From Providencia alcalifaciens (GTDB lineage Bacteria > Pseudomonadota > Gammaproteobacteria > Enterobacterales > Enterobacteriaceae): a stretch of 64,000 bases of DNA. Below, piece by piece: positions 55,189 to 64,000 of the stretch; positions within the stretch are counted from its first letter, which is position 1, and the number at the start of each line of letters is the position of its first letter. The notes beneath the pieces were generated by a model. The model ran no database searches. It was not told where the DNA came from and saw only the letters and a list, made by a program, of their open reading frames with translations. The translations under genes were made by a program, and so were the position numbers. The stretch covers positions 806,001 through 870,000 of the forward strand of contig NZ_CP084296.1 of assembly GCF_020271745.1 (NCBI RefSeq). Direction: 5' to 3'.

Positions 55189-55577
55189 GATTTTTTCCCT
55201 TTACGCACGTCAGCTTTTGGCTCCACAGCGGCAATCTCGACAGCCATCGCCACAGGCGCCTCAACGACCGGTTGTTCAACACCGTTTTCTTCTTCGCTCG
55301 CTTTATGCTTAGTGGATAGCAGCTGGGTGATCACTCGCTCTTCTGGGCGAGCAATGACTAATGTGCCTTTTAATAGGTCTTGATGGCTGATAACCGATGC
55401 ACCATGGTCAACGGCGGTTCTTACTGCACTAATTTCCCCTTGAAAACAGACAGAAACTAATCCAGAACCAATTTTGCGGTAGCCAACAATCTCGACACTC
55501 GCCGCTTTGCATGCAGCATCCGCAGCTTGTATTGCTGATGTCAGCCCGTAAGTCTCAATGACACCTAAACTTTTCAT
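55185..55577 (-). CDS. BMC-domain shell protein with C-terminal extension
   Basis: A 130-residue shell protein. Residues 1-85 are a BMC (Pfam00936-type) domain: SLGVIETYGLTSAIQAADAACKAA and the pore-region YRKIGSGLVSVCFQGEISAV. A tail of about 45 residues, first acidic/Ala-rich and ending in a Lys-rich KADVRKGKKS, extends it. It differs clearly from the BMC-H genes at the other end of the operon, so it probably gives the shell another facet or pore. It lies 13 bases after cutD and overlaps pduL by 4. Confidence 0.92.
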   Translation of the reverse strand: MKSLGVIETYGLTSAIQAADAACKAASVEIVGYRKIGSGLVSVCFQGEISAVRTAVDHGASVISHQDLLKGTLVIARPEERVITQLLSTKHKASEEENGVEQPVVEAPVAMAVEIAAVEPKADVRKGKKS

Positions 55578-55590
55578 TTTTCTCTCCTAC

Positions 55591-56544
55591 TTAGTGACGA
55601 ACCAGTCGAATGTCGAAATCGAATTTTTTAAAGAAAGCCTCTAATTGGTCTAACTCTTCCGCGCTGTAGGTTGGGTCTTTCTTGATGGGATAAATCATGT
55701 CGAGCTTGTCGTATTTTCCGCGGCCAAGCTGGTGATAAGGTAAAATATCGATTCGACTTAAATTGCCGCGTTTCGACAATTCCATGGCGTATTCAATTGC
55801 GCCTGTTATTGCATCAAAAGAATCGTTATATCCGCGAACTAAAGGCATGCGCATCACCACATTTGCCCCGAGTTCCATTAATCTTTCGAGGTTACGACGC
55901 ACATTTTCATTACCAATACCAAACAGATTTTTGTGCTCAACGGTATCGATATGCTTAACATCAAATAGGAATAGGTCGACAACTTCGGCTAATTTTTCAT
56001 AATTCGCTAATGACGTTGTACCTTGCGTTTCCACCGCCGTATTGATCATCATTTTTTTGCATTCACGCAAAAGCTCAACGGCAAAATCTGTCTGTAAACT
56101 CATTTCACCGCCACCAATCGTGACACCACCGCCCGAGGAAATATAAAAATCGTAGTCCTGCATGATGATTTCCATCATTTCAGAAACCGTGACATCTTTT
56201 CCCATAATGTCTAGCGCATCAGAAATGCACACTTCCTCACATTTACGGCAACCGATACAGTCAATACTACGATTTACGCGATGGACGGCTTCCCCTTGCT
56301 CATTGGTGGTCATGTAATGGATCCCCGCAGGGCAGACATCCACACACTTCCCACATCCAACGCATTTGTCGTGGGAAAACATCACTTGGAATTGGCTACT
56401 TAACCCTTCAGGGTTAGCGCACCAAGGACAACGAATATTACATCCTTTAAGAAAAATCAGAGTTCGAATGCCATCACCGTCATAAATTGAGTATTTCTGG
56501 ATATTAAATATCCGCCCTCTGATTTCTGCCGCTGTGTTCATCAT
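55591..56544 (-). CDS. cutD: Choline TMA-lyase activating enzyme (radical SAM)
   Basis: A 317-residue glycyl-radical-enzyme activase. The radical SAM cluster motif is CNIRCPWC (Cys35, 39, 42). Two ferredoxin-type clusters follow in an insert (CVGCGKCVDVC and CIGCRKCEEVC), as in the longer activases. GGGEMSLQ is the SAM-binding GGE motif. CutD makes the glycyl radical on CutC. It is encoded 80 bases after cutC; GGAG stands five bases before ATG 56544. Confidence 0.96.
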   Translation of the reverse strand: MMNTAAEIRGRIFNIQKYSIYDGDGIRTLIFLKGCNIRCPWCANPEGLSSQFQVMFSHDKCVGCGKCVDVCPAGIHYMTTNEQGEAVHRVNRSIDCIGCRKCEEVCISDALDIMGKDVTVSEMMEIIMQDYDFYISSGGGVTIGGGEMSLQTDFAVELLRECKKMMINTAVETQGTTSLANYEKLAEVVDLFLFDVKHIDTVEHKNLFGIGNENVRRNLERLMELGANVVMRMPLVRGYNDSFDAITGAIEYAMELSKRGNLSRIDILPYHQLGRGKYDKLDMIYPIKKDPTYSAEELDQLEAFFKKFDFDIRLVRH

Positions 56545-56624
56545 TGCATCTCCAAAACAGTTTCAAACTTATTGTTTTTATTATGTATGGTGGGAATAGC
56601 AGCCTATCCCCACCCAGATTGGGT

Positions 56625-59600
56625 TTAGAATTTCTCAATCACGGTACGGCTGATGATTTCGTCCTGAACCTCTTTACATAACTCAACGAAGTAAGCACTG
56701 TAGCCAGCAACACGAACGATTAAATCACGATATTTCTCCGGTTCTTGCTGGGCTTTTTTCAGCATTTCGTTATCAACGTAGCTGAACTGCATTTGACCGT
56801 TACCCAAAATGGATGCCGTTCTTAACAACGTGATTAACCCATTGCGACCTTCCGGTGTATCCAATAAGCCTTTTAAGAACTTAAAGTTATGCACCATACC
56901 GATGTTCATCGTTTCCACGTTCATCTTACTGATGGACTTAATAATCGCCGTTGGGCCTTGTTTATCCGCCCCCTGAGTTGGGCTGATCCCATCCGACAGC
57001 GGCATCCACGCTAAACGACCATTCGCAGTCGCGGCGGTTAGCTCGCCAATCGGTGTGTTATTCGAAATGGATAATGTCCCGTGGCTCAATGTGGAATACA
57101 GCATGTCGTACTTGCGGCACTCGCGTTCAGTCCACTCGGTAATATCCAATGCATATTGGTCGACGTAGTTATCATCGTTACCGAATTTAGGTGCATTTAG
57201 GCAATCACGACGTAATTCTTCATAACCTTCAAAGTTGGCAAGCAGGCCATCACGCACTTGCTCTAAGGTGTAGCGACCTTCTTCATAAACCACTTTGCGA
57301 ATAGCCGCCATTGAGTCAACATAGGTTGCTAGGCCAGAGAAAATCAGCCCCGGACCGTGGTTAATCATTGCACCACCCGCTGCAACATCTTTCCCTTTTT
57401 CCATACAGCCTTCCACCAGCAAAGACATCAACGGTTTTGGCGCGATATCACGGTGAACACGCTGGCTAATGACCGTACCAATCGCCGACAGGCGAACAAT
57501 ATGGGCAATTTGCGCTTTCACGGCATTATCGAAATCTTCGAAGGTTTTCAGGTTACGCAGATCCCCAGTATCTAAACCTTGGTGACTATCGAACAGCACC
57601 ATCCGACCACGATTCAGGACAAATTCAATGGCGATTGGCCACTGGGTATAACCTGTTGATGTCCATTGATAAATTCGACCTGATTTTTGTGGTTCCACGC
57701 AGCCCATTAAGCAATAGTCGCGAGCATCTTCAAAATCAAAGCCTTTACGCAGCATCATTTTGATATGGGAATCATCAAAGTGGCAGGCAGGGAAGCCCAT
57801 ACCGGCTTTCACCACATCGACGATTTTTTCCATATATTTTTGTGGCGATTGGTTATGAATACGGCATGCTAATGATGGCTGATAAACTTTCACGAAACGG
57901 ACTGCATCCATAATTAAGTACGTTAAATCGTTACACGCATCACCACCCGAGCGTTTTTGACCACCCACCGTTAAGTTGATAAATGGCTGATATCCAGCGA
58001 AATATTTAGCACCCAGCTCACTAGACATCCACATTAATTCCGCACATTTGATGATAAACGCCTGCATCATTTCCAGTGCTTGGTCTTGGGTTAAACGACC
58101 CGATTGAATATCGCTTTCATACATTGGGAAACAGTATTGGTCTAAACGGCCTAATGACAGTCCTGTTTGGTTTTCTTCAATTTCAAACAAGGATTCCACC
58201 GTCCAAATACTTTGCAGCGCTTCTTGCAATGTTTTTGGTGGATTCGCTGGTACATTTTCGTTCACTTGCGCAATGGTCAGTAACTCTTCACGACGTTTCT
58301 GATCTGTCTCTTGTGAAGCCAGTTCACGGGCATGTTCAGCGATGCGATGTGCATAAGCCACCACACCTTCACAGGTTTCAATCGAAGCTTTATAGAAATA
58401 GATGCGGTCGATATCATCTGGATTTTGCATGCTTAATTCAGCCAGTTTTGCCTGAGCATCCGCTTTAATCCCATTCATGCCTTTGGTGAAAAGCAATACG
58501 TCATAACCTGGGCAAGTATCACCGCCACCATTGATTTGGTGATAAGACAAGTCACTCACAAAGGTTTCGCCGCTGAATTCCCAAACCCCAGCTTCGCGAT
58601 ATTGCGCTTCACAAATTTCATCCAGAGAACGACCTTCCCAGAATGGCGCGATTTCTTCACGAATCACTTTTTTATCTTCTTCGGAGATCACAAATGGATC
58701 TTGTGGGCGGGTGCTCATCGTATCGAGTTCGTCCACCACCCAACGCCATGCAATATCCGGTGAAAATGCACCTGCACGCGCTTTACCACATGGGTGACCG
58801 ACAATCAGCTCTTCAGGCTGAATCAAGATAGGCGCAGTTTCACATGCCCGACGGAACGCTTTTGCCCGTAATAAAATCGGCGGTAAACCTGGGTTATTCT
58901 TCACCACTTCCGTAAAGGCTAATGCGCGATAGATAGACACGCTTGGACGCGCTTCTAGATAGCGGTTACGCAAACGCTGTAAGCGCGGCGTTAACCCTTC
59001 CATTACTTTGAATTCATTATCTTGTTGAACCGAGGGTGCTACATAACTGGCTGAAGCCGCAGAATATTGAGGCTGCGAGCTTGCTTGACCGCAATATAAA
59101 CGGACTTTTAACCCCGCATTAATTGCACTGATATTTTCATGAGCAGAAAGCATCATCGCGGAAAGTTCGTTGATGCAGACTTGCGGATCATTAAGGTAGA
59201 CACCGCCTTTAAGTGCATCAAACATTGGATAACCATCAATGGCACGCGTTGCACGCACTTCAGACAGCTCAGCCAATTTTAACCATAAGCTTTCAACAAT
59301 TTCGTAAGCCTGTTGTTGAGTTAATCGACCTTGCTCAATATCGCGCTGATAGAATGGATAAATGGCTTTGTCGAAGCCCATTGGGTTCACGGCATAGCTG
59401 CCATTTTCTAAATGCAAAATCAGTTGTAATAAGTAGAACGCTTGGCAAGCTTCTTTAAAGGTTTGTGCTGGTTTTGCAGGCACTTGGCGTAATACTTCCG
59501 CACTTTCTTGCAATTCAGCGCGACGATATGGGTTAGCCTCTGTTGCCGCAAGATTTTCTGCTCGTACTGCTAAAGCGTTTGCAAAATGGATGGCAGCATC

Positions 59601-60056
59601 ACAGGCATAAATTGCTGCACGGCAGTTATTTGCTTCATCGATACTATTACGGCTAACGGCACTGCCAATATTTCTGACGCGATTTTCTAGCTGATTTTTA
59701 ATTTCGGCAAACCCGACATTCAGAACGACTAAATAATCCGGGGCGGCGATTGTGCTATCACCCGCTAAAAACTCATAAATACTCTGGCTGTGTACTTCAT
59801 CTTCTGTATGGAAGATTGCACCACGAGGTGTTGAAGATTGGCTACCAATGATCAATTCATCTTGGGCAATAAAAGCGGGGAAACTACGAATAAACTCATA
59901 AAAACGCTGAGCGGGTTTAATCGCTTGAGGCGCCCCTGTTAATTGATTTCTGACGGTTTCAAGAATGTTGGCACGTTCGGTAATGATTGAGCAATTGCGA
60001 GCACTTAAACGTTCAGCCAGTGTTTTTACACGTGGGGTCAAAGCATATTTGGCCAT
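56625..60056 (-). CDS. cutC: Choline trimethylamine-lyase, long (type II) form
   Basis: A 1143-residue glycyl radical enzyme that splits choline into trimethylamine and acetaldehyde inside the microcompartment. The catalytic GCVEPQ holds Cys786 and Glu788, as in CutC; the glycyl radical site is Gly1118 in RVAGYSAYF. Compared with the short CutC (about 850 residues) it has about 300 extra N-terminal residues. These resemble the N-terminal half of the same enzyme: ERANILETV and DELIIGSQ correspond to the later EELIVGHP region, and [26 protein letters not shown] to [29 protein letters not shown] 60056 has AGGAGAGG five bases upstream, so the frame opening at 60098 is not the likely start. cutD follows. 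Confidence 0.95.
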   Translation of the reverse strand: MAKYALTPRVKTLAERLSARNCSIITERANILETVRNQLTGAPQAIKPAQRFYEFIRSFPAFIAQDELIIGSQSSTPRGAIFHTEDEVHSQSIYEFLAGDSTIAAPDYLVVLNVGFAEIKNQLENRVRNIGSAVSRNSIDEANNCRAAIYACDAAIHFANALAVRAENLAATEANPYRRAELQESAEVLRQVPAKPAQTFKEACQAFYLLQLILHLENGSYAVNPMGFDKAIYPFYQRDIEQGRLTQQQAYEIVESLWLKLAELSEVRATRAIDGYPMFDALKGGVYLNDPQVCINELSAMMLSAHENISAINAGLKVRLYCGQASSQPQYSAASASYVAPSVQQDNEFKVMEGLTPRLQRLRNRYLEARPSVSIYRALAFTEVVKNNPGLPPILLRAKAFRRACETAPILIQPEELIVGHPCGKARAGAFSPDIAWRWVVDELDTMSTRPQDPFVISEEDKKVIREEIAPFWEGRSLDEICEAQYREAGVWEFSGETFVSDLSYHQINGGGDTCPGYDVLLFTKGMNGIKADAQAKLAELSMQNPDDIDRIYFYKASIETCEGVVAYAHRIAEHARELASQETDQKRREELLTIAQVNENVPANPPKTLQEALQSIWTVESLFEIEENQTGLSLGRLDQYCFPMYESDIQSGRLTQDQALEMMQAFIIKCAELMWMSSELGAKYFAGYQPFINLTVGGQKRSGGDACNDLTYLIMDAVRFVKVYQPSLACRIHNQSPQKYMEKIVDVVKAGMGFPACHFDDSHIKMMLRKGFDFEDARDYCLMGCVEPQKSGRIYQWTSTGYTQWPIAIEFVLNRGRMVLFDSHQGLDTGDLRNLKTFEDFDNAVKAQIAHIVRLSAIGTVISQRVHRDIAPKPLMSLLVEGCMEKGKDVAAGGAMINHGPGLIFSGLATYVDSMAAIRKVVYEEGRYTLEQVRDGLLANFEGYEELRRDCLNAPKFGNDDNYVDQYALDITEWTERECRKYDMLYSTLSHGTLSISNNTPIGELTAATANGRLAWMPLSDGISPTQGADKQGPTAIIKSISKMNVETMNIGMVHNFKFLKGLLDTPEGRNGLITLLRTASILGNGQMQFSYVDNEMLKKAQQEPEKYRDLIVRVAGYSAYFVELCKEVQDEIISRTVIEKF

Positions 60057-60115
60057 GTTAGCCTCTCCTGATATTCTTTCTAGTTCGTTATTCATCACAT
60101 AAAAAGCGTTAACTA

Positions 60116-61246
60116 TTAAAAAGACTGTCTGTACAGTGCTTCTAGCTGCTTTTCATTTACGTCCCGTGGATTAGTCGGCGTGCAACTATCGCGCAACGCC
60201 TGTCCAACCATTTCCCCTAAACGGGCATTAAAATCAGTTTCATTGACGCCTGTAGCGTGGATGCCTTTCGGCATATTCATTTCATCTTTCAGTACGTTGA
60301 TTGCCATCATTAAGCTCTCAACGCCTTCACGTATATTTGAGGCCGGTAAATTAAGTTTTCTGGCTAAATCGGCATAACGCTTCGCTGCGTTGGTTTCACA
60401 GCCCTCTTCCAGCCCTGCGTTAAACGCCACCACTTGAGCCATCAATAGCGCATTCGCGCGACCATGTGGAATGTGGAACACGCCACCAAGCGCGTGCGCT
60501 AAGCTATGGGTGATCCCAAGGGATGCGTTGGTAAACGCCATTCCTGCAATACACGATGCGTTATGCATTTTTTCACGAGCCACTAAGTTACTGCCGTCAC
60601 GGTAGCCATCAATTAAGTGGGCAAAAACCAACTGAACGGCTTTCTCGGCAAGCGCATCTGAAAAGTCAGAGGCACTGCGTGAAACATAAGCTTCTAGGGC
60701 ATGACATAGCACATCCATTCCGGTATCTGCTGTAATAGTGGCAGGGACTGACTTCACTAAAACAGGGTCTAAAATCGCCACATCGGGCAACATAAACTCA
60801 TCAACCAACACCAACTTCTCAGAGTGAGACTTGATCACCGAAAAAGACGTAACTTCAGAGCCTGTCCCGCTGGTTGTCGGGATAGCCACAAAATGAGGTT
60901 TGGCTCTATGGCTGTCTTGGCGGGTATGCCATAGGGAGTAAATAACCGCTTTTGCTGCATCAATCACCGAACCACCACCCAGTGCAATCACTAAATCTGG
61001 ATATTGGCTATCCATGATTTTCATGCCCTTTACGATGGACGAGATTTCTGGATCCGGTACTACATCGTCATACAGAGAAAATGAAATTCCCTGTTGAGAT
61101 AATCGATGAATCACTTCGTCAGCTAACCCAAATTTCACCATCGCTTTATCGGTGACGATAAACGCGTGCTGGGCGTTAACCTGAGATAAATAATCCAAAG
61201 CATTCGCACCGAATTGCACCCTTGGTTTAATCAAAAACTGGCTCAT
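60116..61246 (-). CDS. Iron-type alcohol dehydrogenase of the microcompartment
   Basis: A 376-residue group III (Fe-type) alcohol dehydrogenase, EutG/PduQ-like. [10 protein letters not shown] is the NAD-binding loop; [18 protein letters not shown] and [23 protein letters not shown] supply the metal ligands (Asp, His, His, His). It reduces part of the acetaldehyde from choline to ethanol and regenerates NAD+ inside the compartment; the cut nomenclature calls this CutO. It lies between the vertex protein gene and cutC with short gaps. Confidence 0.93.
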   Translation of the reverse strand: MSQFLIKPRVQFGANALDYLSQVNAQHAFIVTDKAMVKFGLADEVIHRLSQQGISFSLYDDVVPDPEISSIVKGMKIMDSQYPDLVIALGGGSVIDAAKAVIYSLWHTRQDSHRAKPHFVAIPTTSGTGSEVTSFSVIKSHSEKLVLVDEFMLPDVAILDPVLVKSVPATITADTGMDVLCHALEAYVSRSASDFSDALAEKAVQLVFAHLIDGYRDGSNLVAREKMHNASCIAGMAFTNASLGITHSLAHALGGVFHIPHGRANALLMAQVVAFNAGLEEGCETNAAKRYADLARKLNLPASNIREGVESLMMAINVLKDEMNMPKGIHATGVNETDFNARLGEMVGQALRDSCTPTNPRDVNEKQLEALYRQSF

Positions 61247-61253
61247 GCGTTAT

Positions 61254-61517
61254 TTACTCCCTACCATCTCGATACACTTTTTCAACAATGGCAACCACGG
61301 ACATCGCTTTGTATTTGTCTTTATTCAATGCGAAGTACTCTTCCGCCAGAACAAGGTCATTAATACCTGCGCCTACACTGTCCACCGCAACATACGTTTT
61401 ATCCTTCAACGGTTTGAGATCATCGCCAAGCGCCGTGATCATCAGTAAATTACTGCCACTAAGCTCTTGGCATTTCTGCGTTGCGACAACATGCCCTATT
61501 ACCTTTGCCAAAATCAT
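61254..61517 (-). CDS. EutN/CcmL-type microcompartment vertex protein
   Basis: An 87-residue protein of the BMC-P (EutN/CcmL) family that forms pentamers capping the shell vertices. It starts MILAKVIGHVVATQKCQEL and has LMITALGDD, VAVDSVGAGINDLVLAEE and a short C-terminal strand, all standard. It stands between the aldehyde dehydrogenase gene (25 bases) and the alcohol dehydrogenase gene (7 bases). Confidence 0.94.
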   Translation of the reverse strand: MILAKVIGHVVATQKCQELSGSNLLMITALGDDLKPLKDKTYVAVDSVGAGINDLVLAEEYFALNKDKYKAMSVVAIVEKVYRDGRE

Positions 61518-61542
61518 GATTTACCCGCCTTATCTCAATGAA

Positions 61543-63180
61543 TTACTTATTTAGGCGTCCGAGAACGGCCTTAATAATCTGCTCGACATTCTCTTCCGTG
61601 ATATCCCCATGGGTGGCAACCGCTTCAGCAACGTCAGCATGACTCACTGCATTAGCAAATCGGTTATCCGCAGCGCTATTACTTTGAGCTTTTACTGGCT
61701 GAGCCTGACGGAAACGGTCATCATCGAGAATACTGACAGACGCTTGATTTCCATGCCCAGTAGGCGCAATTGGCGATGTTGAGTAAGCCGGAGCACTCAC
61801 TGGTGCGGGTTGTCTCAAATCATCAATGGAACGCACGCCATAACCGACTTTACGGATATTGAGCAAGTTCATCGGACCGACGTTGTCAGAACTAGAACCA
61901 CCTCCAATCGCTCCACATCCTAATGTCAGCGCTGGTGTAATATTGGTGGTTGCACCAATTCCACCCAGTGCCGCTGGCGTATTAATCAAAATACGGTTAA
62001 CCGGTTTTTCGAGAGAAAACTGGCGAATAACGTCTTCATTTTGGGTGTGGATCACCAGGGTGTGTCCTAAGCCTTCGTTAGTCAGCAAATCAACAACGCG
62101 GTGGCATGCAGAGCGCCAATCCTCTTCAACATACATGCCTAAGATTGGGCACAGTTTTTCCCGTGAATACGGGTTTTTCGGTGAGACCGTGTCTTGTAAT
62201 GCAATTAACACTCGCGTGTTAGCAGGAACACTAAAGCCCGCACGTTGGCTCAATGTAATCGCGTCTTTTCCGACAACTTCAGGGTTAATCGTGCCATTCG
62301 CTCTCAGTAGCATCGAAGCCATACGCTTCGCTTCATCTTCATTCATGAAGTAAGCGCCTTGAGCTAATAACTCGCGATGAACATCGTTGTAAATGCAGCG
62401 TTCAACAATGATGGATTGCTCAGATGCGCAAATCACACCGTTATCAAACGTTTTGCTAGTAATGATGTCACTGACTGCTTTTTTGATATCCGCGCTACGT
62501 TCAATGAAAGCAGGGCCGTTACCAGGGCCACCACTGATTGTTGGTGTGCCAGATGCATAAGCCGCGCGTACCATGCCTTCCCCACCCGTTGCCAGAATGA
62601 GAGAAACATCTTTGCTGTGCATTAATTCTTTTGTCGCTTCCAGTGTCAGCATCGTCACGCCATCGACGATACCTGCTGGCGCACCCGCTTCAAGTGCCGC
62701 TTTTTTGACGATATCAAGCGTTCTAAAACTACATGCTTTCGCGTTTGGATGGGGGGAGAAGACGATTGCGTTACCGGCTTTCAAGGCAATCAATGTTTTA
62801 TAGATAATGGTTGAGGTTGGGTTAGTCGAAGGCACCAGCGCCGTGATCACCCCTAACGGAACACCCACATCCATGACTTTATTGATTTTGTCATCATTAA
62901 TGATGCCAACTGTTTTCAGATCTTTAATATGTTCATACACACGAACTGAAGCGAACGTATTTTTCAGGACTTTATCTTGCCACTTCCCAAAACCCGTCTC
63001 TTCATTTGCCATTTTTGCTAACTCTTCTGCATGACGTGCAGACTCTGTCGCAATGTGTTTAACAATACTGTCGATTTTCTCCTGCGAAAAAGTCGCAAAG
63101 ATTTTTTGTGCTTGTTTCGCATTGCTAACCAGCTCTCTAGCCAGTTGTCTGGATTGCAGATCTTTATCTAATGCAACCAT
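61543..63180 (-). CDS. CoA-acylating acetaldehyde dehydrogenase of the microcompartment
   Basis: A 545-residue aldehyde dehydrogenase that turns acetaldehyde and CoA into acetyl-CoA with NAD+. The catalytic Cys251 is in FDNGVICASEQS, PSTNPTSTIIYKTL and ATGGEGMVRAAY are family segments. After the enzyme domain (about 1-455) comes a flexible Pro/Ala/Ser linker and a final amphipathic helix, ITEENVEQIIKAVLGRLNK, an encapsulation peptide at the C-terminus as in choline-type compartments. CutF is the usual cut name. It lies 69 bases after a BMC-H gene. Confidence 0.94.
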   Translation of the reverse strand: MVALDKDLQSRQLARELVSNAKQAQKIFATFSQEKIDSIVKHIATESARHAEELAKMANEETGFGKWQDKVLKNTFASVRVYEHIKDLKTVGIINDDKINKVMDVGVPLGVITALVPSTNPTSTIIYKTLIALKAGNAIVFSPHPNAKACSFRTLDIVKKAALEAGAPAGIVDGVTMLTLEATKELMHSKDVSLILATGGEGMVRAAYASGTPTISGGPGNGPAFIERSADIKKAVSDIITSKTFDNGVICASEQSIIVERCIYNDVHRELLAQGAYFMNEDEAKRMASMLLRANGTINPEVVGKDAITLSQRAGFSVPANTRVLIALQDTVSPKNPYSREKLCPILGMYVEEDWRSACHRVVDLLTNEGLGHTLVIHTQNEDVIRQFSLEKPVNRILINTPAALGGIGATTNITPALTLGCGAIGGGSSSDNVGPMNLLNIRKVGYGVRSIDDLRQPAPVSAPAYSTSPIAPTGHGNQASVSILDDDRFRQAQPVKAQSNSAADNRFANAVSHADVAEAVATHGDITEENVEQIIKAVLGRLNK

Positions 63181-63249
63181 GTCTTCCCCCGTACCGGAGT
63201 CAAAAGATTAAACTTACTAATTTGTTGTTTTATCTAATACTTCTAATGA

Positions 63250-63528
63250 TTAAGCTTTGTGCTGCTGCGCAATTTTGCCGATATCATTGTGTGGTCTTGC
63301 TATCACACGAGAAGTCACCACGGTGCCAACACGCTTCGCAGCTTCGACACCGGATTCAACCGCAGCGTTAACAGCACCCACATCGCCTTTTACCATGGCG
63401 GTGACGAGTCCTGAGCCCACATTTTCATAGCCGATTAGCTCGACGTTAGCGGCTTTGCACATTGCATCAGCAGCTTCGATACACGCCACTAAACCTTTGG
63501 TTTCAATTAAGCCAAGAGCTTCTTTCAT
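63250..63528 (-). CDS. BMC-H shell protein
   Basis: A 92-residue hexameric shell protein with one BMC domain: [37 protein letters not shown] is split by the expected helix, and the pore-region [16 protein letters not shown] and the ending [14 protein letters not shown] follow. It is nearly the same as the next gene upstream; a 41-base block (63392-63432) is identical in both at the DNA level. It is the last of at least three consecutive BMC-H genes and 69 bases ahead of the aldehyde dehydrogenase gene. Confidence 0.96.
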   Translation of the reverse strand: MKEALGLIETKGLVACIEAADAMCKAANVELIGYENVGSGLVTAMVKGDVGAVNAAVESGVEAAKRVGTVVTSRVIARPHNDIGKIAQQHKA

Positions 63529-63543
63529 AAGTAAATTTCCTAT

Positions 63544-63828
63544 TTATTCTGTGACTTTATACTGAGAGACAATTTTCTGGATGTCGCTGTGTGGACGAGC
63601 GATAACCAGAGAGGTCACGACGGTGCCAATGCGAGATGCAGACTCAACGCCAGAGTCAACCGCCGCTTTAACCGCGCCAACATCCCCTTTCACCATGGCG
63701 GTGACGAGTCCTGAGCCCACATTTTCATAGCCAATCAGCACCACGTTAGCGGCTTTACACATCGCATCAGCCGCTTCGATACAAGCAACCAGTCCTTGTG
63801 TTTCAATAAGACCTAATGCATCACCCAT
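63544..63828 (-). CDS. BMC-H shell protein
   Basis: A 94-residue BMC-domain shell protein, with the same layout as its neighbours: [13 protein letters not shown] start, [25 protein letters not shown] and [19 protein letters not shown] end. It differs from the 92-residue copy at scattered positions, mainly in the second half. It lies 15 bases upstream of that gene and 16 after the partial BMC-H gene at the window edge. Confidence 0.96.
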   Translation of the reverse strand: MGDALGLIETQGLVACIEAADAMCKAANVVLIGYENVGSGLVTAMVKGDVGAVKAAVDSGVESASRIGTVVTSLVIARPHSDIQKIVSQYKVTE

Positions 63829-63844
63829 ATTTCCCCCGAAAACG

Positions 63845-64000
63845 CTATGCTTTATGTTTAATTACGATTTTGTTGATATCGTTATGTGGACGGGCGATGA
63901 CTAACGATGTCACCACTTCACCAACACGCTGCGCAGATTCAACGCCGGAATCTACTGCCGCTTTTACTGCGCCAACATCACCTTTCACCATGGCAGTCAC
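63845..64000 (-). CDS. BMC-H shell protein, C-terminal part
   Basis: A third BMC-H gene runs off the right edge; its last 51 codons are in the window. They read [18 protein letters not shown] ... [22 protein letters not shown] and stop at TAG (63847-63845). The frame and sequence match the two complete copies. The operon therefore continues beyond 64000. Confidence 0.93.
   Translation of the reverse strand: MTAMVKGDVGAVKAAVDSGVESAQRVGEVVTSLVIARPHNDINKIVIKHKA

Noticed and set aside
61859..62353. 164-codon plus-strand frame opposite the aldehyde dehydrogenase gene
   Set aside because: Antisense shadow of a well-supported enzyme gene.
1..64000. CRISPR array, prophage or insertion sequence
   Set aside because: No regular spaced repeats, phage structural genes or transposase with terminal repeats were found; the Rpn-family gene is not part of a transposon.

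Overview
The window looks like chromosome of an enterobacterium of the Morganellaceae, most probably Providencia or a close relative. The grounds are a moderately AT-rich composition, an Enterobacterales aspA-dcuA and yjdC/tRNA-Phe neighbourhood, an MrpJ-like regulator, a srfABC-type operon and a choline-utilisation microcompartment of the long-CutC type. The genus is an inference from gene content; no database search was possible.

Left part (1-11.9 kb): the end of aspA and complete dcuA are followed on the minus strand by a seven-gene, translationally coupled cluster (1897-8828). It encodes a ketoacyl synthase III-like enzyme, an SDR, a metallo-beta-lactamase-fold hydrolase, an adenylate-forming enzyme, a PAP2 protein and two membrane di-iron desaturase/hydroxylase-type enzymes, and looks like a lipid pathway with an unknown product. 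Next come a frameshifted glycerate kinase, an orphan MrpJ-type regulator, yjdC and a tRNA-Phe gene with a clear promoter and terminator.

Middle (12-34 kb): a non-PTS sucrose regulon (cscKR / cscBA, with two operator palindromes) is followed by the most unusual block, a 16.6-kb run of eleven plus-strand genes (17281-33925) built around srfA-srfB-srfC. It combines an actin/Hsp70-fold ATPase (SrfB), a dynamin-like P-loop GTPase (SrfC), two von Willebrand A proteins, two single-pass membrane proteins, a MacB/LolCDE-type ABC transporter, a formylglycine-generating-enzyme-like domain protein that lacks the expected cysteine, and two coiled-coil lipoproteins. Together they read as one envelope-spanning machine of unknown function.

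34-43.5 kb: an RpiR regulator, a PTS EIIBC permease and a fumarase-superfamily lyase form a small catabolic unit of unknown substrate. A subtilisin-type autotransporter protease and an Rpn-family nuclease follow.

43.6-53 kb: the ugpBAECQ glycerol-3-phosphate uptake operon, preceded by a row of Pho-box half-sites in 11-bp register; an AbgT-family transporter; yhdN; an AraC regulator; csaA.

Right end (53-64 kb, minus strand, running off the edge): a choline-utilisation (cut) microcompartment operon. It has at least three similar BMC-H shell genes, CoA-acylating aldehyde dehydrogenase, BMC vertex protein, alcohol dehydrogenase, CutC with an N-terminal extension that looks like a second, inactive half glycyl-radical-enzyme module, CutD, another BMC shell protein, PduL-type phosphotransacylase, a BMC-associated flavoprotein-like protein and a pair of SMR exporters.
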